From an uncultured Roseibium sp. (lineage in GTDB: Bacteria > Pseudomonadota > Alphaproteobacteria > Rhizobiales > Stappiaceae), in the NCBI RefSeq assembly GCF_947496995.1, contig NZ_CANMFD010000001.1:1112692-1176691 (forward strand): a stretch of DNA of 64,000 nucleotides, given 5' to 3'. A model generated the notes under the pieces. The model ran no database searches. It was given only the letters and a program-made list of their open reading frames with translations, and was not told where the DNA came from. Numbering within the stretch: the stretch's first letter is position 1; every line of letters begins with the position of its first letter. A program made the translations under genes and the position numbers. Below, piece after piece: positions 1-8,529 of the stretch.

Positions 1-29
1 GAATTGCAGCTTTCGCGATAATTTCGGCT

Positions 30-473
30 TTATTTTCTCACCTCCGGCATTGAAGCTATCTGCGTTCCTGCCAAGATGGTTTCCAGCGTCTGCGTGTTGA
101 GGCTGTCGATAAACGCCTCCGCGGCCCGCGCCATGGCGCCTTTCAGCGCGCAGCGGGGCAGGAAAGCACAGGTTGTCGGTTCGGGCTTCAGGCAGGCCAC
201 CACGCCGAGGTCCGGTTCCATCAGCCGGACCACATCGCCGATCCGGATGGCGGCCGGCTCTTTTGCCAGCCTTATGCCTCCGCCGCGGCCGCGGGTGGTC
301 TCCAGATAGCCGCCCTTTGCCAGATGGGCGACGATCTTCATGACGTGGGAGTGGGCAAGGCCCAGCCGTTCTGTCAGTCCACCCACCGTTTGCGGATCGT
401 CGGACTGGCCTGCCACCATCAGGATTCTCAAGGCGAAGTCGCTTGCCTGGCTGAGGCGCATGCGGGGACCCAT
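30..473 (-). CDS. nsrR: Rrf2-family regulator, NsrR-like
   Basis: A 147-aa winged-helix regulator of the Rrf2 family. The N-terminus (MRLSQASDFALRIL) and the wing (RGRGGGIRLA, about residues 61-70) are typical. Three cysteines at 94, 102 and 108 in a C-x7-C-x5-C pattern match the Fe-S ligands of NsrR. NsrR senses nitric oxide through this cluster and represses detoxification genes. The gene is divergent from a truncated hemoglobin gene, and a palindrome of NsrR type lies between them, so a local NO-response role is likely. Family members usually begin MRL, so the second Met (position 461) may be the true start. IscR and RirA are alternatives, but the neighbour and operator favour NsrR. Confidence 0.85.
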   Translation of the reverse strand: MGPRMRLSQASDFALRILMVAGQSDDPQTVGGLTERLGLAHSHVMKIVAHLAKGGYLETTRGRGGGIRLAKEPAAIRIGDVVRLMEPDLGVVACLKPEPTTCAFLPRCALKGAMARAAEAFIDSLNTQTLETILAGTQIASMPEVRK

Positions 474-475
474 TA

Positions 476-494
476 AACATTCATATGATATGTT
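476..494. promoter_or_regulatory. Possible second Rrf2/NsrR-like palindrome
   Basis: AACATTCATATGATATGTT is an imperfect inverted repeat touching the start codon of the Rrf2 gene. It shares the AACATTCAT half-site with the better operator at 523-545. It could serve autoregulation. The match is weaker, and it may simply be the AT-rich promoter. Confidence 0.3.
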
Positions 495-522
495 GATTTT
501 AACGCGACGATGTGAGATTTAA

Positions 523-545
523 AAGATGCATTTAAAATGAATGTT
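523..545. promoter_or_regulatory. NsrR-type operator
   Basis: AAGATGCATTT-A-AAATGAATGTT is an 11-1-11 inverted repeat in which 9 of 11 positions are symmetric. It closely resembles the published NsrR motif (AAGATGCATTT half-sites). It sits directly upstream of the ribosome binding site of the hemoglobin gene, where a bound repressor would block transcription. Confidence 0.7.
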
Positions 546-556
546 TGGAGGCGATC

Positions 557-1072
557 ATGAATCCGCGCAATTCCGGTCCGAAATCCGATCAGGCTCCCGT
601 CTCCCGGCGGCACCGGGTTGCGGACGACGCGGGAGATCGGCTGCTGCGTTATGAAAGCGTCGACGAGGCCTCCATCCGGGTCATGGTGCAAACGTTTTAC
701 GGCTGTATCCGCGAGCATCCGCGCCTTGGAGAGATCTTCTCGCGCCGCCTGGAAGGCCGGTGGGACGAGCACCTCCTGAAAATGGAGAGCTTCTGGCAAT
801 CCGTTCTTTTGAAGAACGGAGCCTACAAGGGAAAGCCCGTTCCGGCCCATATGAAGCAGAAGGAACTGGTCAGTTCCGACTACGGAGAATGGCTGACAGT
901 GTTCCGCCCGGTCGTGCGGGAGCTTTTTGTCCCGGATCTTGCCGACGAAATCATCATGGTTGCCGAACGTATCGCCCAGAGCCTCTGGCTGGCGACCTTC
1001 GGTTTCGCAGCGGCCACCCCGCCGCCCGAGCTTTCCGTGACAACCAGCGAATGGGGCGGATCAAGCCGGTAA
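557..1072 (+). CDS. Group III truncated hemoglobin
   Basis: A 171-aa protein of the truncated hemoglobin group III (Cgb/trHb3-like) family. Visible family features are the B-helix Tyr in QTFYGCIREHP, the WDEHLLKMESFWQSVLL block, and the likely proximal His in KPVPAHMKQ. Such proteins bind O2 and NO and are implicated in NO detoxification. The ORF track starts at a TTG (545), but the ATG at 557 has a GGAG ribosome binding site just upstream and is preferred. It has a longer N-terminal extension (about 30 residues) than most family members. The NsrR-like operator and divergent regulator imply induction by NO. Confidence 0.85.
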   Translation: MNPRNSGPKSDQAPVSRRHRVADDAGDRLLRYESVDEASIRVMVQTFYGCIREHPRLGEIFSRRLEGRWDEHLLKMESFWQSVLLKNGAYKGKPVPAHMKQKELVSSDYGEWLTVFRPVVRELFVPDLADEIIMVAERIAQSLWLATFGFAAATPPPELSVTTSEWGGSSR

Positions 1073-1137
1073 CCTGCGTTTTTTGGCGGACGTTTCTGGC
1101 GGTGTCTACTGAACGGTGCCCCTCCCGCTGTGGATCA

Positions 1138-1152
1138 TGGCACTTCTGCTGC
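1138..1152 (+). promoter_or_regulatory. Sigma-54-like promoter motif
   Basis: TGGCACttctgCTGC matches TGGCAC-N5-TTGC with one mismatch and keeps the GG-N10-GC spacing. It lies about 80 nt upstream of the thioesterase start. A chance match is quite possible, and nothing else ties the thioesterase to sigma-54. Confidence 0.25.
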
Positions 1153-1233
1153 ACCGAATGACCTGACTAGTCTTGTGATCTTCACGCCTGCCGTTAGTCT
1201 TCAAGGACGAATTGCAAAACGGGGAGTTCAGGC

Positions 1234-1620
1234 GTGAGCGAAGACAAGCCGACCGGCGAACTGACACTGCGGACCATGGCGATGCCATCCGACACCAACG
1301 CCTCCGGCGACATTTTCGGCGGCTGGGTGCTGTCGCAGATGGATCTGGCGGGCGGCATTGCCGCGGGACAAAGAGCCCAGGGGCGCGTGGTCACCATCGC
1401 GGTCGACAAGATGAAATTCATCCGCCCCGTCCAGGTCGGCGACGTTCTGTGTGTCTACGCCGAAGTCATCCGCGTCGGAAACTCGTCCATGGAGATCAAG
1501 CTGGTCTGCTGGGCCCTGCGCCACCGCTACGGTCATCGGGAAAAGGTCACCGAGGCGGTGTTCACCATGGTCGCCGTCGATGACAGCGGCAAGCCGCGCC
1601 CGGTGCCCAAAGAGCTCTGA
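1234..1620 (+). CDS. yciA: Acyl-CoA thioesterase, YciA type
   Basis: A 128-aa single hotdog-fold protein of the YciA/acyl-CoA hydrolase family, which cleaves acyl-CoA to free acid and CoA in the cytoplasm. The diagnostic N-terminal block is present: TMAMPSDTNASGDIFGGWVLSQMDLAGG, with the catalytic Asp and the GG turn at the central helix. VVTIAVDKMKFIRPVQVGDVL forms the second strand block. Length is normal for the family. The start is GTG with GGGAG upstream. It is monocistronic and convergent with the small ORF after it. Confidence 0.9.
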   Translation: MSEDKPTGELTLRTMAMPSDTNASGDIFGGWVLSQMDLAGGIAAGQRAQGRVVTIAVDKMKFIRPVQVGDVLCVYAEVIRVGNSSMEIKLVCWALRHRYGHREKVTEAVFTMVAVDDSGKPRPVPKEL

Positions 1621-1625
1621 ACGAA

Positions 1626-1922
1626 TTACCGCCGCTGCCGGTGGACGATGTCGGCAACAAGATCCTCGTCCACCGCACAGGTGCAGCCATTGGCCCAGAA
1701 CCGCAGCAGGTCCGTCAGACGCTGGATCCGTTCTTCCGGTGCCAGCGGGGCCTTGCGACGCCGAATTCCGCCAATGAGACGCATGGACCTGATGCGCGCC
1801 AGAACGCAGTCTTCAGCTGCCTGTTCCCAGATTTTCGTATCGGCAGGTTCACAAGGTGAATGGCCGGCGATCAGATCTGCCGCACGTCCGGCAAAAGGCT
1901 GTTGAGACAAAAAATCCTCCAT
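1626..1922 (-). CDS. Small hypothetical protein
   Basis: A 98-aa ORF that I do not recognise. It would be a soluble, mixed-charge protein with an Arg-rich middle (RSMRLIGGIRRRKAPLAPEERI) and a C-terminal part likely to be helical, with two cysteines (NGCTCAVDED). The ATG at 1922 has no ribosome binding site, whereas GGAGGA lies just before the TTG four codons later, so translation may start at TTG (position 1910). It fills an otherwise empty stretch and converges on yciA. It may be spurious. Confidence 0.4.
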   Translation of the reverse strand: MEDFLSQQPFAGRAADLIAGHSPCEPADTKIWEQAAEDCVLARIRSMRLIGGIRRRKAPLAPEERIQRLTDLLRFWANGCTCAVDEDLVADIVHRQRR

Positions 1923-2166
1923 CGGTTGCCCGAGGAGGACTGGCGCATGAAAGAAAACCGCTTAGTTGCCGGTCAGCCTCTCTTGAGAGTCAGCCCGGCC
2001 GCATCCCTGTTTGCGGAAACCACCTTGCCCGGTAAGGCAGGTTGGCGAGGGCGCCAGCCCTTCTCTTGATGATGGGGCGCTTATGTCATGACTTCCGGCG
2101 TCTGACAAGGGGGCTCTTGGCAACTGCGGGAAGTCATGGCACTTCTCGTAAGGGAAACCACGGCGT

Positions 2167-2970
2167 ATGGACCGCCGATCTGCAAGCCGGTTTGAAACGA
2201 AAGCAAAGAGACCCGTGTCGGACACCTCACCCTCGTACCGCAGCCACTCTCTCGTGCCGGTCCTGCTCGCCTTTTGCGCCTGTTTTGTCGATGTGGTCTG
2301 CATCATCGGCCTCTTCCACACCTTCACGGCCTTCATTTCCGGAACGCTGGTCGTGCTGTGCGTGGAAGTGTTCCACCAGAGCGAAAATGCGCTCCTCAAG
2401 GTGTTCGTGTTGGTGACATTTCTCGTCTTCACGCTGTTCTGGTATGTCGTGGTGACGCGGCTGATCCGGCGCAAGAAAGTCGCCATCGGCCATCTTTTCG
2501 CGCTCGAAGCCTGCATCGTGGCGGCCTTCATGCTGGTCGCCGGGCTTGGCGATCCGTCCGGGTCCGGGCCGCTTGCGCCGGTCACACTCGTCGCGGTCGG
2601 GCTGTCCACTATCGCCATGACGCTTCAGAATGTGATCATGCTGACCATCTTGAACCACCACGTGCCGACCACCATGATGACGGGAAATTCGCTGAAACTC
2701 GTCTTGGGCCTTGCCGATTATTTCGCCCATCCGGAAAGCCGTACCGGCAGCCGAGAGATTGTCATTCACCAGACGCTGGTCATCTCCGCTTTCGCCGTAG
2801 GCGGTCTGCTGGCCAGTTTCCTGTTCGGGTATTTCGGCTTCTGGGTCCTTGCCATTCCGGTGACGGTGCTGCTTCTGCTCGCCGTCCTGCCGTCTGTTCT
2901 CGAAGGCCTCGACGATGAAGGAAACGCCGATAAGGACGCAGCTGGAGGAATTCCGACCGCCACCGGATAG
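2167..2970 (+). CDS. DUF1275 (YoaK-type) membrane protein
   Basis: A 267-aa integral membrane protein of the DUF1275/YoaK family, whose function is unknown. About six hydrophobic segments are visible. The family block begins LLAFCACFVDVVCIIGLFHTFTAFISGTLVVL, and a conserved central segment reads TIAMTLQNVIMLTILNHHVPTTMMTGN, with the typical TGN motif. About 20 charged residues precede the first helix. A GTG at 2215 is an alternative start that would remove most of that tail. It stands alone, upstream of a convergent ABC operon. Confidence 0.85.
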   Translation: MDRRSASRFETKAKRPVSDTSPSYRSHSLVPVLLAFCACFVDVVCIIGLFHTFTAFISGTLVVLCVEVFHQSENALLKVFVLVTFLVFTLFWYVVVTRLIRRKKVAIGHLFALEACIVAAFMLVAGLGDPSGSGPLAPVTLVAVGLSTIAMTLQNVIMLTILNHHVPTTMMTGNSLKLVLGLADYFAHPESRTGSREIVIHQTLVISAFAVGGLLASFLFGYFGFWVLAIPVTVLLLLAVLPSVLEGLDDEGNADKDAAGGIPTATG

Positions 2971-3016
2971 CGTCTCCCGGCGCGCCTACGCTGATTAACC
3001 CGGCAGGTTCGAGGTC

Positions 3017-3736
3017 TCACCCCTGTTGCCGGTCCCAGTCGATACGCCCGTCCACCAGGTGAATGCGCCGTTCCATGCGGGCTGCGAGATCCATGTCATG
3101 GGTGACTGCCACCACGGTGGTCTTCTGCGTCTCGACGATTTTCCGCAAGCTGTCGAAGACCTGTTCCGTCGCGACCGAGTCAAGGCTACCGGTCGGTTCG
3201 TCGGCCAGGATCAGGTCGGGCGAATTCGCCAGCGCTCGCGCGACGGCCACCCGCTGGCGCTGGCCGCCGGAGAGCTGGGCCGGACGCCGGTGCAGGAAGT
3301 CCTCCAGCCCGAGATCGGCAAGCAGCGCCGTTGCATGGTCCAGTTGATCCCCGGCGGAAAGCTTGCCGAGCTTCTGCATCGGGATCATCACGTTTTCCAG
3401 AGTGGTGAATTCGGGCAGCAGAAAATGGAACTGGAAGACGAAGCCGAGTTTTTCAAGGCGCATATGCGCCATCTCCGCCGGGGACAGATCGTCCGTCCGC
3501 GCCCCGCCGATGAACACCTGACCCGATGTCGGCCGGTCAAGCAGGCCAAGCAGGTAGAGCAGAGAGGATTTGCCGGACCCGGACGGCCCGGTGATCGCCA
3601 CGAACTCCGACCTGCCGATCCTGAAGCTGACATCTTTCACGAGAGTGACCGGAACCACCGCTGGAAGAATGCGCGTCAGGTCCCTGGCTTCCACAAGCGC
3701 GGACGTTTCTGCAGGAACCTCTGCGGGAAGGCTCAT
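3017..3736 (-). CDS. ABC transporter ATP-binding protein, LolD/MacB type
   Basis: A 239-aa nucleotide-binding subunit. Walker A (GPSGSGKSS), the Q-loop region ([19 protein letters not shown]), the signature [15 protein letters not shown], Walker B ([12 protein letters not shown]) and the switch His (VAVTHD) are all intact. The family powers mechanotransmission-type export of lipoproteins, peptides or drugs from the inner membrane outward. It is the last gene of a minus-strand operon, overlaps the permease gene by 4 nt, and has a strong GGGGGG ribosome binding site. The pairing with a MacB-like permease and a HlyD-like adaptor argues for a tripartite efflux or envelope export role rather than Lol lipoprotein release. 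Substrate unknown. Confidence 0.9.
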   Translation of the reverse strand: MSLPAEVPAETSALVEARDLTRILPAVVPVTLVKDVSFRIGRSEFVAITGPSGSGKSSLLYLLGLLDRPTSGQVFIGGARTDDLSPAEMAHMRLEKLGFVFQFHFLLPEFTTLENVMIPMQKLGKLSAGDQLDHATALLADLGLEDFLHRRPAQLSGGQRQRVAVARALANSPDLILADEPTGSLDSVATEQVFDSLRKIVETQKTTVVAVTHDMDLAARMERRIHLVDGRIDWDRQQG

Positions 3737-4971
3737 GTCGCCCCCCTTATGATATCAACCGGATTGAGCCGGGCCGCCTTGCGCGCCGGAATATAGCCGG
3801 CGATCCCGGAGGAAAAGAGAGCGAGCAGGCAGGCGATGATGTAATGGGTCCAGGAAAAATAGATTGGCAGATGCGTCATCTCCACGTCCTGGGTAAACTC
3901 GAAGCGGATGGTCGCCATGTAGCTTGAGAGCCCGAAACCGAGCGCGGATCCGGCCACGGCACCCAGAATGCCGATGACGAGCCCTTCAAGGACAAAGATC
4001 TGCTGGATGTCGGATTCGGGAAATCCAAGCGACTTGAGAATGGCGATGTCGCGGGCCTTTTCGTGGACGATCGTCGACACGATGTTGAAGATGCCGAAGC
4101 CGGCGACGACCAGAATGGCGCCGACGACGGTATACATGATGACGTTTCGCACGAAAAACGCCTCCATCAGCCCTTCATTGGCTTCCTCCCAGGAAACCGC
4201 CTTGTAGCCGAGCTGCCGCTCGGCCCGGGCGGCGACCTCGTTGGCCTGGGCGATGGTGTCGAGCCGTATGGCGATGCTGTTGATGACATTGGGCTTTTCC
4301 AGAAGGATCTGCACCGCTTTCAGCGGCGCATAGGCCAGACTTTCGTCGCTTGTCGTGATGCCGGTATGAAACAGCCCGACAATCTTGAACCGTTTCGCCA
4401 CGCCGCTTGCCGAGGTCAGCGTCACGGTATCGCCGACATCCGCCCCCAACCGTTCGGTCGCCTTGTCGCCGATGACAAGCCCGTTCGCCGTGGTTCCCAG
4501 ATCCTCGAAGGAGCCCTCGCGCATGTCTTCCCTGATCTTGGAGACGCTGAGTTCGCGCTTCGGGTCGACACCCATCAGGGTCATACCGATGTCCTGGCCG
4601 CTGTAGCGCAGCACCGCCTGTCCGCTCAGCCTTTGGGCTAGTTTTCCCTGTACCCAGTCCCGCAGCGCCGCCAGCGCCTCCGTCGGGTTGCGGATGCCGC
4701 GCAGGTCTTCTTTCGGCCGCAGCCCGAAATAGGCGACGGCGTCGTAGGCCGTACTGGCCGGCTGTTCGGCGGGTGCGCGCTGTTCGTCGACGATCTCCAC
4801 ATGCGGTATGGCGTCGATCAGGGTTGTGGTGAAATCGCGCTGCGACCCCTCCATGAGGCCGGCCATGGCAACCGAGAAACCGACCCCCAGCGCCACCCCG
4901 AGAACCGAGACCACCGTCTGCCGCATCCGGTTCCTGATATGGGTCGCCGCGATCCGCAACAGCAGCATCAT
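3733..4971 (-). CDS. ABC transporter permease, MacB/FtsX type
   Basis: A 412-aa permease with a transmembrane helix at residues about 5-30, a large periplasmic MacB_PCD-like domain (about 35-270), and three C-terminal helices (VRNVIMYTVVGAILVVAGFGIFNIV, FVLEGLVIGILGAVAGSALGFG, YIIACLLALFSSGIAGYIPARKAARLNPVDIIRG). The last segment is the conserved FtsX-domain ending. It would be the membrane partner of the downstream ATPase. GGAGG precedes the start, and the start overlaps the stop of the adaptor gene by 4 nt, showing translational coupling. Confidence 0.9.
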   Translation of the reverse strand: MMLLLRIAATHIRNRMRQTVVSVLGVALGVGFSVAMAGLMEGSQRDFTTTLIDAIPHVEIVDEQRAPAEQPASTAYDAVAYFGLRPKEDLRGIRNPTEALAALRDWVQGKLAQRLSGQAVLRYSGQDIGMTLMGVDPKRELSVSKIREDMREGSFEDLGTTANGLVIGDKATERLGADVGDTVTLTSASGVAKRFKIVGLFHTGITTSDESLAYAPLKAVQILLEKPNVINSIAIRLDTIAQANEVAARAERQLGYKAVSWEEANEGLMEAFFVRNVIMYTVVGAILVVAGFGIFNIVSTIVHEKARDIAILKSLGFPESDIQQIFVLEGLVIGILGAVAGSALGFGLSSYMATIRFEFTQDVEMTHLPIYFSWTHYIIACLLALFSSGIAGYIPARKAARLNPVDIIRGAT

Positions 4972-5981
4972 CGCTCGCCTCCGGCCTCCGGCACGACTTT
5001 CTGGCCCTCGGCCAGGTCGCTCTGGTAAGGGAACGCCACACGGCTGTCCTCCGCGAGGCCGTCAAGCACTTCGATGGCCCGGGTCCCCTTGATGCCGGTC
5101 TTGACCTCAATGAAGGTAACCCGGTTCTCCGCGTCCACCACTTGCACTTTCGAGCCGTTGAAGGCGGCTGGCGGCAACAGGAGGCTGTTGTCATTCTCGC
5201 GCGTGACGATGTTGATTTCTGCGGTCATGCCGATGCGCAGGGGCGTATCGTCCGGCAGATCGAGGTAGACCCTGTAGTTCTTGAGGACGGGATCGCCCTT
5301 GGGTGTGATCCGGCCGACCGTCGCGCTCAGTTCCTCGTCCGGAAAGGCATCGGCGAGGATCAGCGCCTTCTGGCCTTCCGTCACCTTGGGAATGTCTTCT
5401 TCGTTCACCTCGGCGACCAGTTGCAGAGGTTTCGGCTGACCGATCCAGAACAGGATCTCTCCGGGCTCGGCCACTTCCCCGACCGACCCGTCCTGCCTGA
5501 GGACCACACCGTCCATCGGAGCGACGATGCTATAGTCCCGGAGGCGTTCCTTCTGGGCGGCGATGATGGCGTTGATGCGGATCAGTTCGCTCTGCGCCCT
5601 GTCATAGATCTGCTGGCTGACCACCCGCCGTTCCAGAAGCTGAAGGGCGCGGTCGCGCTCGGAGCGGGCCAGGTCCTGCCGGGCTTCCAGCTCGGCAAGC
5701 GTCGCCCGGGCGTCGCCGCTGTCGAGTTCCGCCAGCCCGTCGCCCTTGGTCACCTTCATGCCCTCGCAGCCACACAGCGAGATGATCCGCTCCCGGACGA
5801 TGCTGGTGACCTTCGCCCAGCGGACCGGCTCGACAACGGCGGTTGCATAAACGACTTCTGCGGCTCGTCCCCTGTAGGGATGAACCACATTCACCTCCGG
5901 CGGGCGCAGCGACCACCAGTAGCCGCCGGCAATCACCGCAGCGAGGGCGCAGAGCAGAAGCAGATAACGTATCAATCGCAT
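4968..5981 (-). CDS. HlyD/MacA-type periplasmic adaptor
   Basis: A 337-aa membrane-fusion protein, first gene of the ABC operon. It has one N-terminal membrane anchor (IRYLLLLCALAAVIAGGYWW), a lipoyl-like half (TSIVRERIISLCGCEGMKVTKGDGLAELD), an alpha-helical hairpin (about 95-150, ARQDLARSERDRALQLLERRVVSQQIYDRAQSEL), the second lipoyl half (IVAPMDGVVLRQDGSVGEVAEPGE) and beta-barrel domains. It would bridge the inner-membrane transporter to an outer-membrane channel. The short CGC motif in the lipoyl domain is unusual. The start is set at the ATG with AGGT upstream rather than the TTG five codons earlier. Confidence 0.88.
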   Translation of the reverse strand: MRLIRYLLLLCALAAVIAGGYWWSLRPPEVNVVHPYRGRAAEVVYATAVVEPVRWAKVTSIVRERIISLCGCEGMKVTKGDGLAELDSGDARATLAELEARQDLARSERDRALQLLERRVVSQQIYDRAQSELIRINAIIAAQKERLRDYSIVAPMDGVVLRQDGSVGEVAEPGEILFWIGQPKPLQLVAEVNEEDIPKVTEGQKALILADAFPDEELSATVGRITPKGDPVLKNYRVYLDLPDDTPLRIGMTAEINIVTRENDNSLLLPPAAFNGSKVQVVDAENRVTFIEVKTGIKGTRAIEVLDGLAEDSRVAFPYQSDLAEGQKVVPEAGGER

Positions 5982-6146
5982 GTAGCACCTGTGCAAGATT
6001 CGGGCACAGACTACCGCGTCCGGGCCGCAATTCCATGTCCTGTGTCAAAACACGGGGAGTGCGGTCAGGAGAGCTTGCGACGAAGCAGGAGGTTCAGCGG
6101 ATGGCACCGGCTGTCCGGCGAGGACAGGGGCTCTGTCCGGATCTGA

Positions 6147-6359
6147 TCAGTAATGCGGCGGCTTTTCGCTCTGGTGGCCAGGCAGGACGTTCTCCATGAG
6201 TTCTTCCACCTGATCGGTCATGTTGCCCAACAGCCGCGTCAGCCTGTCGATCTTCTTGTCTTGTTCGACGATGACGGTGTTGAGTTCGTCGATCGTGTGC
6301 GTCGCGTGGGCAAGCATGATTTCAAGCTTTTCGAGCCTCTGTTCATGGTCATCCGCCAT
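6147..6359 (-). CDS. slyX: SlyX family protein
   Basis: A 70-aa coiled-coil protein matching SlyX in length and composition (EQRLEKLEIMLAHATHTIDELNTVIVEQDKKIDRLTRLLGNM), ending in the family HxxEKPPHY tail. Its function is not established. The track ORF is longer, but a near-perfect AGGAGGT ribosome binding site four bases before this ATG fixes the start. It is divergent from the glutathione transferase. Confidence 0.9.
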   Translation of the reverse strand: MADDHEQRLEKLEIMLAHATHTIDELNTVIVEQDKKIDRLTRLLGNMTDQVEELMENVLPGHQSEKPPHY

Positions 6360-6616
6360 GGGCACCTCCTGATGGTTGGGTCGCGGAACACGATTGGATC
6401 GATCTGCTTTTCCGCCTCCGGCTGAAAGGGGGCCGTTTCGGGAAGACAAATCACCGGCGACCTTATAAGGCGTCGGCAGCGACGCAACAATTTCAATCGA
6501 CGGATTTTGCCGATAGTTTGAAACAGCGTCCGGGACGCCCTGTCCGGTGAGCTGGATCGTGGCGCGTGCCGCCGGAAAAAACGGCTGACTTAACAAACCG
6601 TCGATTGAGGAACTTC

Positions 6617-7321
6617 ATGTCCGACTTGTCCGAATTTCAGATCACACGCAAATGGCCGCCACGGCATCCGGACCGGATTCAGCTCTATTCCCTGCCGACG
6701 CCGAACGGCATCAAGGTGTCGGCGATGCTGGAGGAGACCGGTCTTGCCTATGAGGCGCACAAGGTGGATTTTGCCAGCAATGACCAGACGAGTCCGGAAT
6801 TCCTGTCGCTCAACCCCAACAACAAGATCCCGGCGATGATCGATCCCAACGGCCCGGACGGCAAGCCGCTGCCGCTGTGGGAGTCCGGCGCCATGCTGAT
6901 TTATCTGGGTGAGAAATCCGGCAAGCTGCTGCCGGCGGACCCGGCCCTGAGGGCCGAGACGATGCAGTGGCTGATGTGGCAGATGGGCGGCCTTGGCCCG
7001 ATGGCCGGTCAGCTTGGCTTCTTTCACAAGTTCGCCGGCCGCGACTATGAAGACCGCCGCCCCTTCGAGCGTTACCGCGACGAGGTCAAGCGCCTGCTCG
7101 GGGTTCTGGACAGGCACCTGAACACCCGCGACTTCATCGTCGGCTCCGACTACACCATCGCCGATATCGCCGCCTGGCCCTGGATCCGCAACCTCGGCGG
7201 TTTCTACGAGGCGGGAGAAGTCCTCGGCCTCGCCGATTTCAAGAACGTGATGCGCTGGCTGGACACATGCATGCGCCGCCCGGCGAGCGAGAGAGCGGTG
7301 AATATTCCTGCAAGAGACTGA
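6617..7321 (+). CDS. Glutathione S-transferase, YghU/YfcG-like
   Basis: A 234-aa cytosolic GST. The N-terminal thioredoxin-like domain contains YSLPTPNGIKVSAMLEE (catalytic-loop Thr/Asn as in nu-class enzymes), NPNNKIPAMIDP with the cis-Pro, and WESGAMLIYLGEKSGKLLP, where E-S contacts the glutathione gamma-Glu. The C-terminal helical domain carries WLMWQMGGLGPMAGQ and the YTIADIAAWPWI N-capping block. Nu-class members act as disulfide-bond reductases on glutathionylated substrates. The start has GAGG 5 nt upstream. The TPN motif rather than a catalytic Ser or Cys supports the YghU/YfcG assignment. Confidence 0.9.
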   Translation: MSDLSEFQITRKWPPRHPDRIQLYSLPTPNGIKVSAMLEETGLAYEAHKVDFASNDQTSPEFLSLNPNNKIPAMIDPNGPDGKPLPLWESGAMLIYLGEKSGKLLPADPALRAETMQWLMWQMGGLGPMAGQLGFFHKFAGRDYEDRRPFERYRDEVKRLLGVLDRHLNTRDFIVGSDYTIADIAAWPWIRNLGGFYEAGEVLGLADFKNVMRWLDTCMRRPASERAVNIPARD

Positions 7322-7496
7322 TGCGGCGGGAGCAGTGGCGCCGGTCGCAAGGCCTCATCGCGCGCATTGACCGGTGAGCCATATCGCTCTGCAACGCGCT
7401 CTTCTCGCAACGTTCTTCAGATGCGGTCCGGTCAACGACGTCTGCTGCAAACTCGGACAGTCCGGGGCCTTGCAGGGGAGGGGTACCAACCGTACC

Positions 7497-8402
7497 TCAA
7501 CCCGGGGGCGTCTTCTGTCCGAGCCCTTCCGGTCCGGTCAGGAAATCGAGAAAGCTGCGTACCTTGGCAGGCAGATAACTGCGGTCGGGGTAGATTGCCG
7601 AAATCGGAACTCTTGGCCAGATTTCGTCCGGCAGCACGGTTTCCAGCCGGCCTGTGGCCAGATCGTCCTTGGCAAGCCAATAAGGCAGGAAGGTAAAGCC
7701 CATGCCTTCGCGTACACCGATCTGGATCAGGGTTTCGTTTTCGCTTTGCATCACCAGCTTGTAGCGAATGTCCGGCAAATCGGCGTACTCCCGTAACCGG
7801 AGGCGGTCACCGATAACCATCGGCGAATATATGAGGAACGGTGCGCCGGACAGATCGTCAAAGGTAGTCGGCCGGCCGAACCGGTCGAGGAAACCGGGAG
7901 AGGCCACCAGCGGAAAGTCCACATAGGCGAGTTTGCGTGCGATCAGGCCGTCGTCCAGTGTCGGGGCCGCGCGCAAGGCCAGATCGATCCCTTCCTCGAC
8001 CATATTGACTTTCTTGCTGTTCAAATCGAAATCCAGAACCACTTCGGGGTTCTCTGCATGGTAAGCTGCCATGATGCGTCCGAACATCGGGTTCGCCATC
8101 CAGACAGGCATGCTGATCTTCAGCGTTCCCTTTGCCGCCAGCGTTGTTTCCGACAGTTGGGCCTCGGTCTCGGCCAATCCTTCCAGCAAGGGGCGCACGC
8201 TCGCAAGGTAGAGCACTCCCGCCTCCGTCAGGCTGACATTGCGGTTGTTGCGGTTCAGCAGCCGGGCACCGACCCGCGTTTCCAGATGCTGAACGTGTTT
8301 GGTCGTCATCGCGGGCGAGAGTTTCAAACGTTCCGCGACAAAGGCGAAACTCCTGTGCTCGGCAACTTCAGCAAATACCCGCAGGCTGAGAAGGGTGTCC
8401 AT
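7497..8402 (-). CDS. LysR-family transcriptional regulator
   Basis: A 301-aa LysR regulator. The N-terminal winged helix (about 1-60) reads LLSLRVFAEVAEHRSFAFVAERLKLSPAMTTKHVQHLETRVGARLLNRNNRNVSLTEAG, which places it in the CrgA/DmlR-like subgroup. The effector-binding domain follows from about residue 90. It is divergent from a doxX-VOC pair, the usual geometry for an activator of its neighbours. In the intergenic region AATTTAC occurs twice, 27 nt apart (8405 and 8432), a possible part of its binding site. Confidence 0.9.
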   Translation of the reverse strand: MDTLLSLRVFAEVAEHRSFAFVAERLKLSPAMTTKHVQHLETRVGARLLNRNNRNVSLTEAGVLYLASVRPLLEGLAETEAQLSETTLAAKGTLKISMPVWMANPMFGRIMAAYHAENPEVVLDFDLNSKKVNMVEEGIDLALRAAPTLDDGLIARKLAYVDFPLVASPGFLDRFGRPTTFDDLSGAPFLIYSPMVIGDRLRLREYADLPDIRYKLVMQSENETLIQIGVREGMGFTFLPYWLAKDDLATGRLETVLPDEIWPRVPISAIYPDRSYLPAKVRSFLDFLTGPEGLGQKTPPG

Positions 8403-8529
8403 TCAATTTACTCTAAAGAAATACAGCATCAAATTTACCGCAGATGATCTCCTTTCAGGAAACTAATAAGGTCCGCCTCAGATAGCAACTGCTCCGCCTT
8501 GGTGGCGAGCATCCTGAAGGAATGGACCT

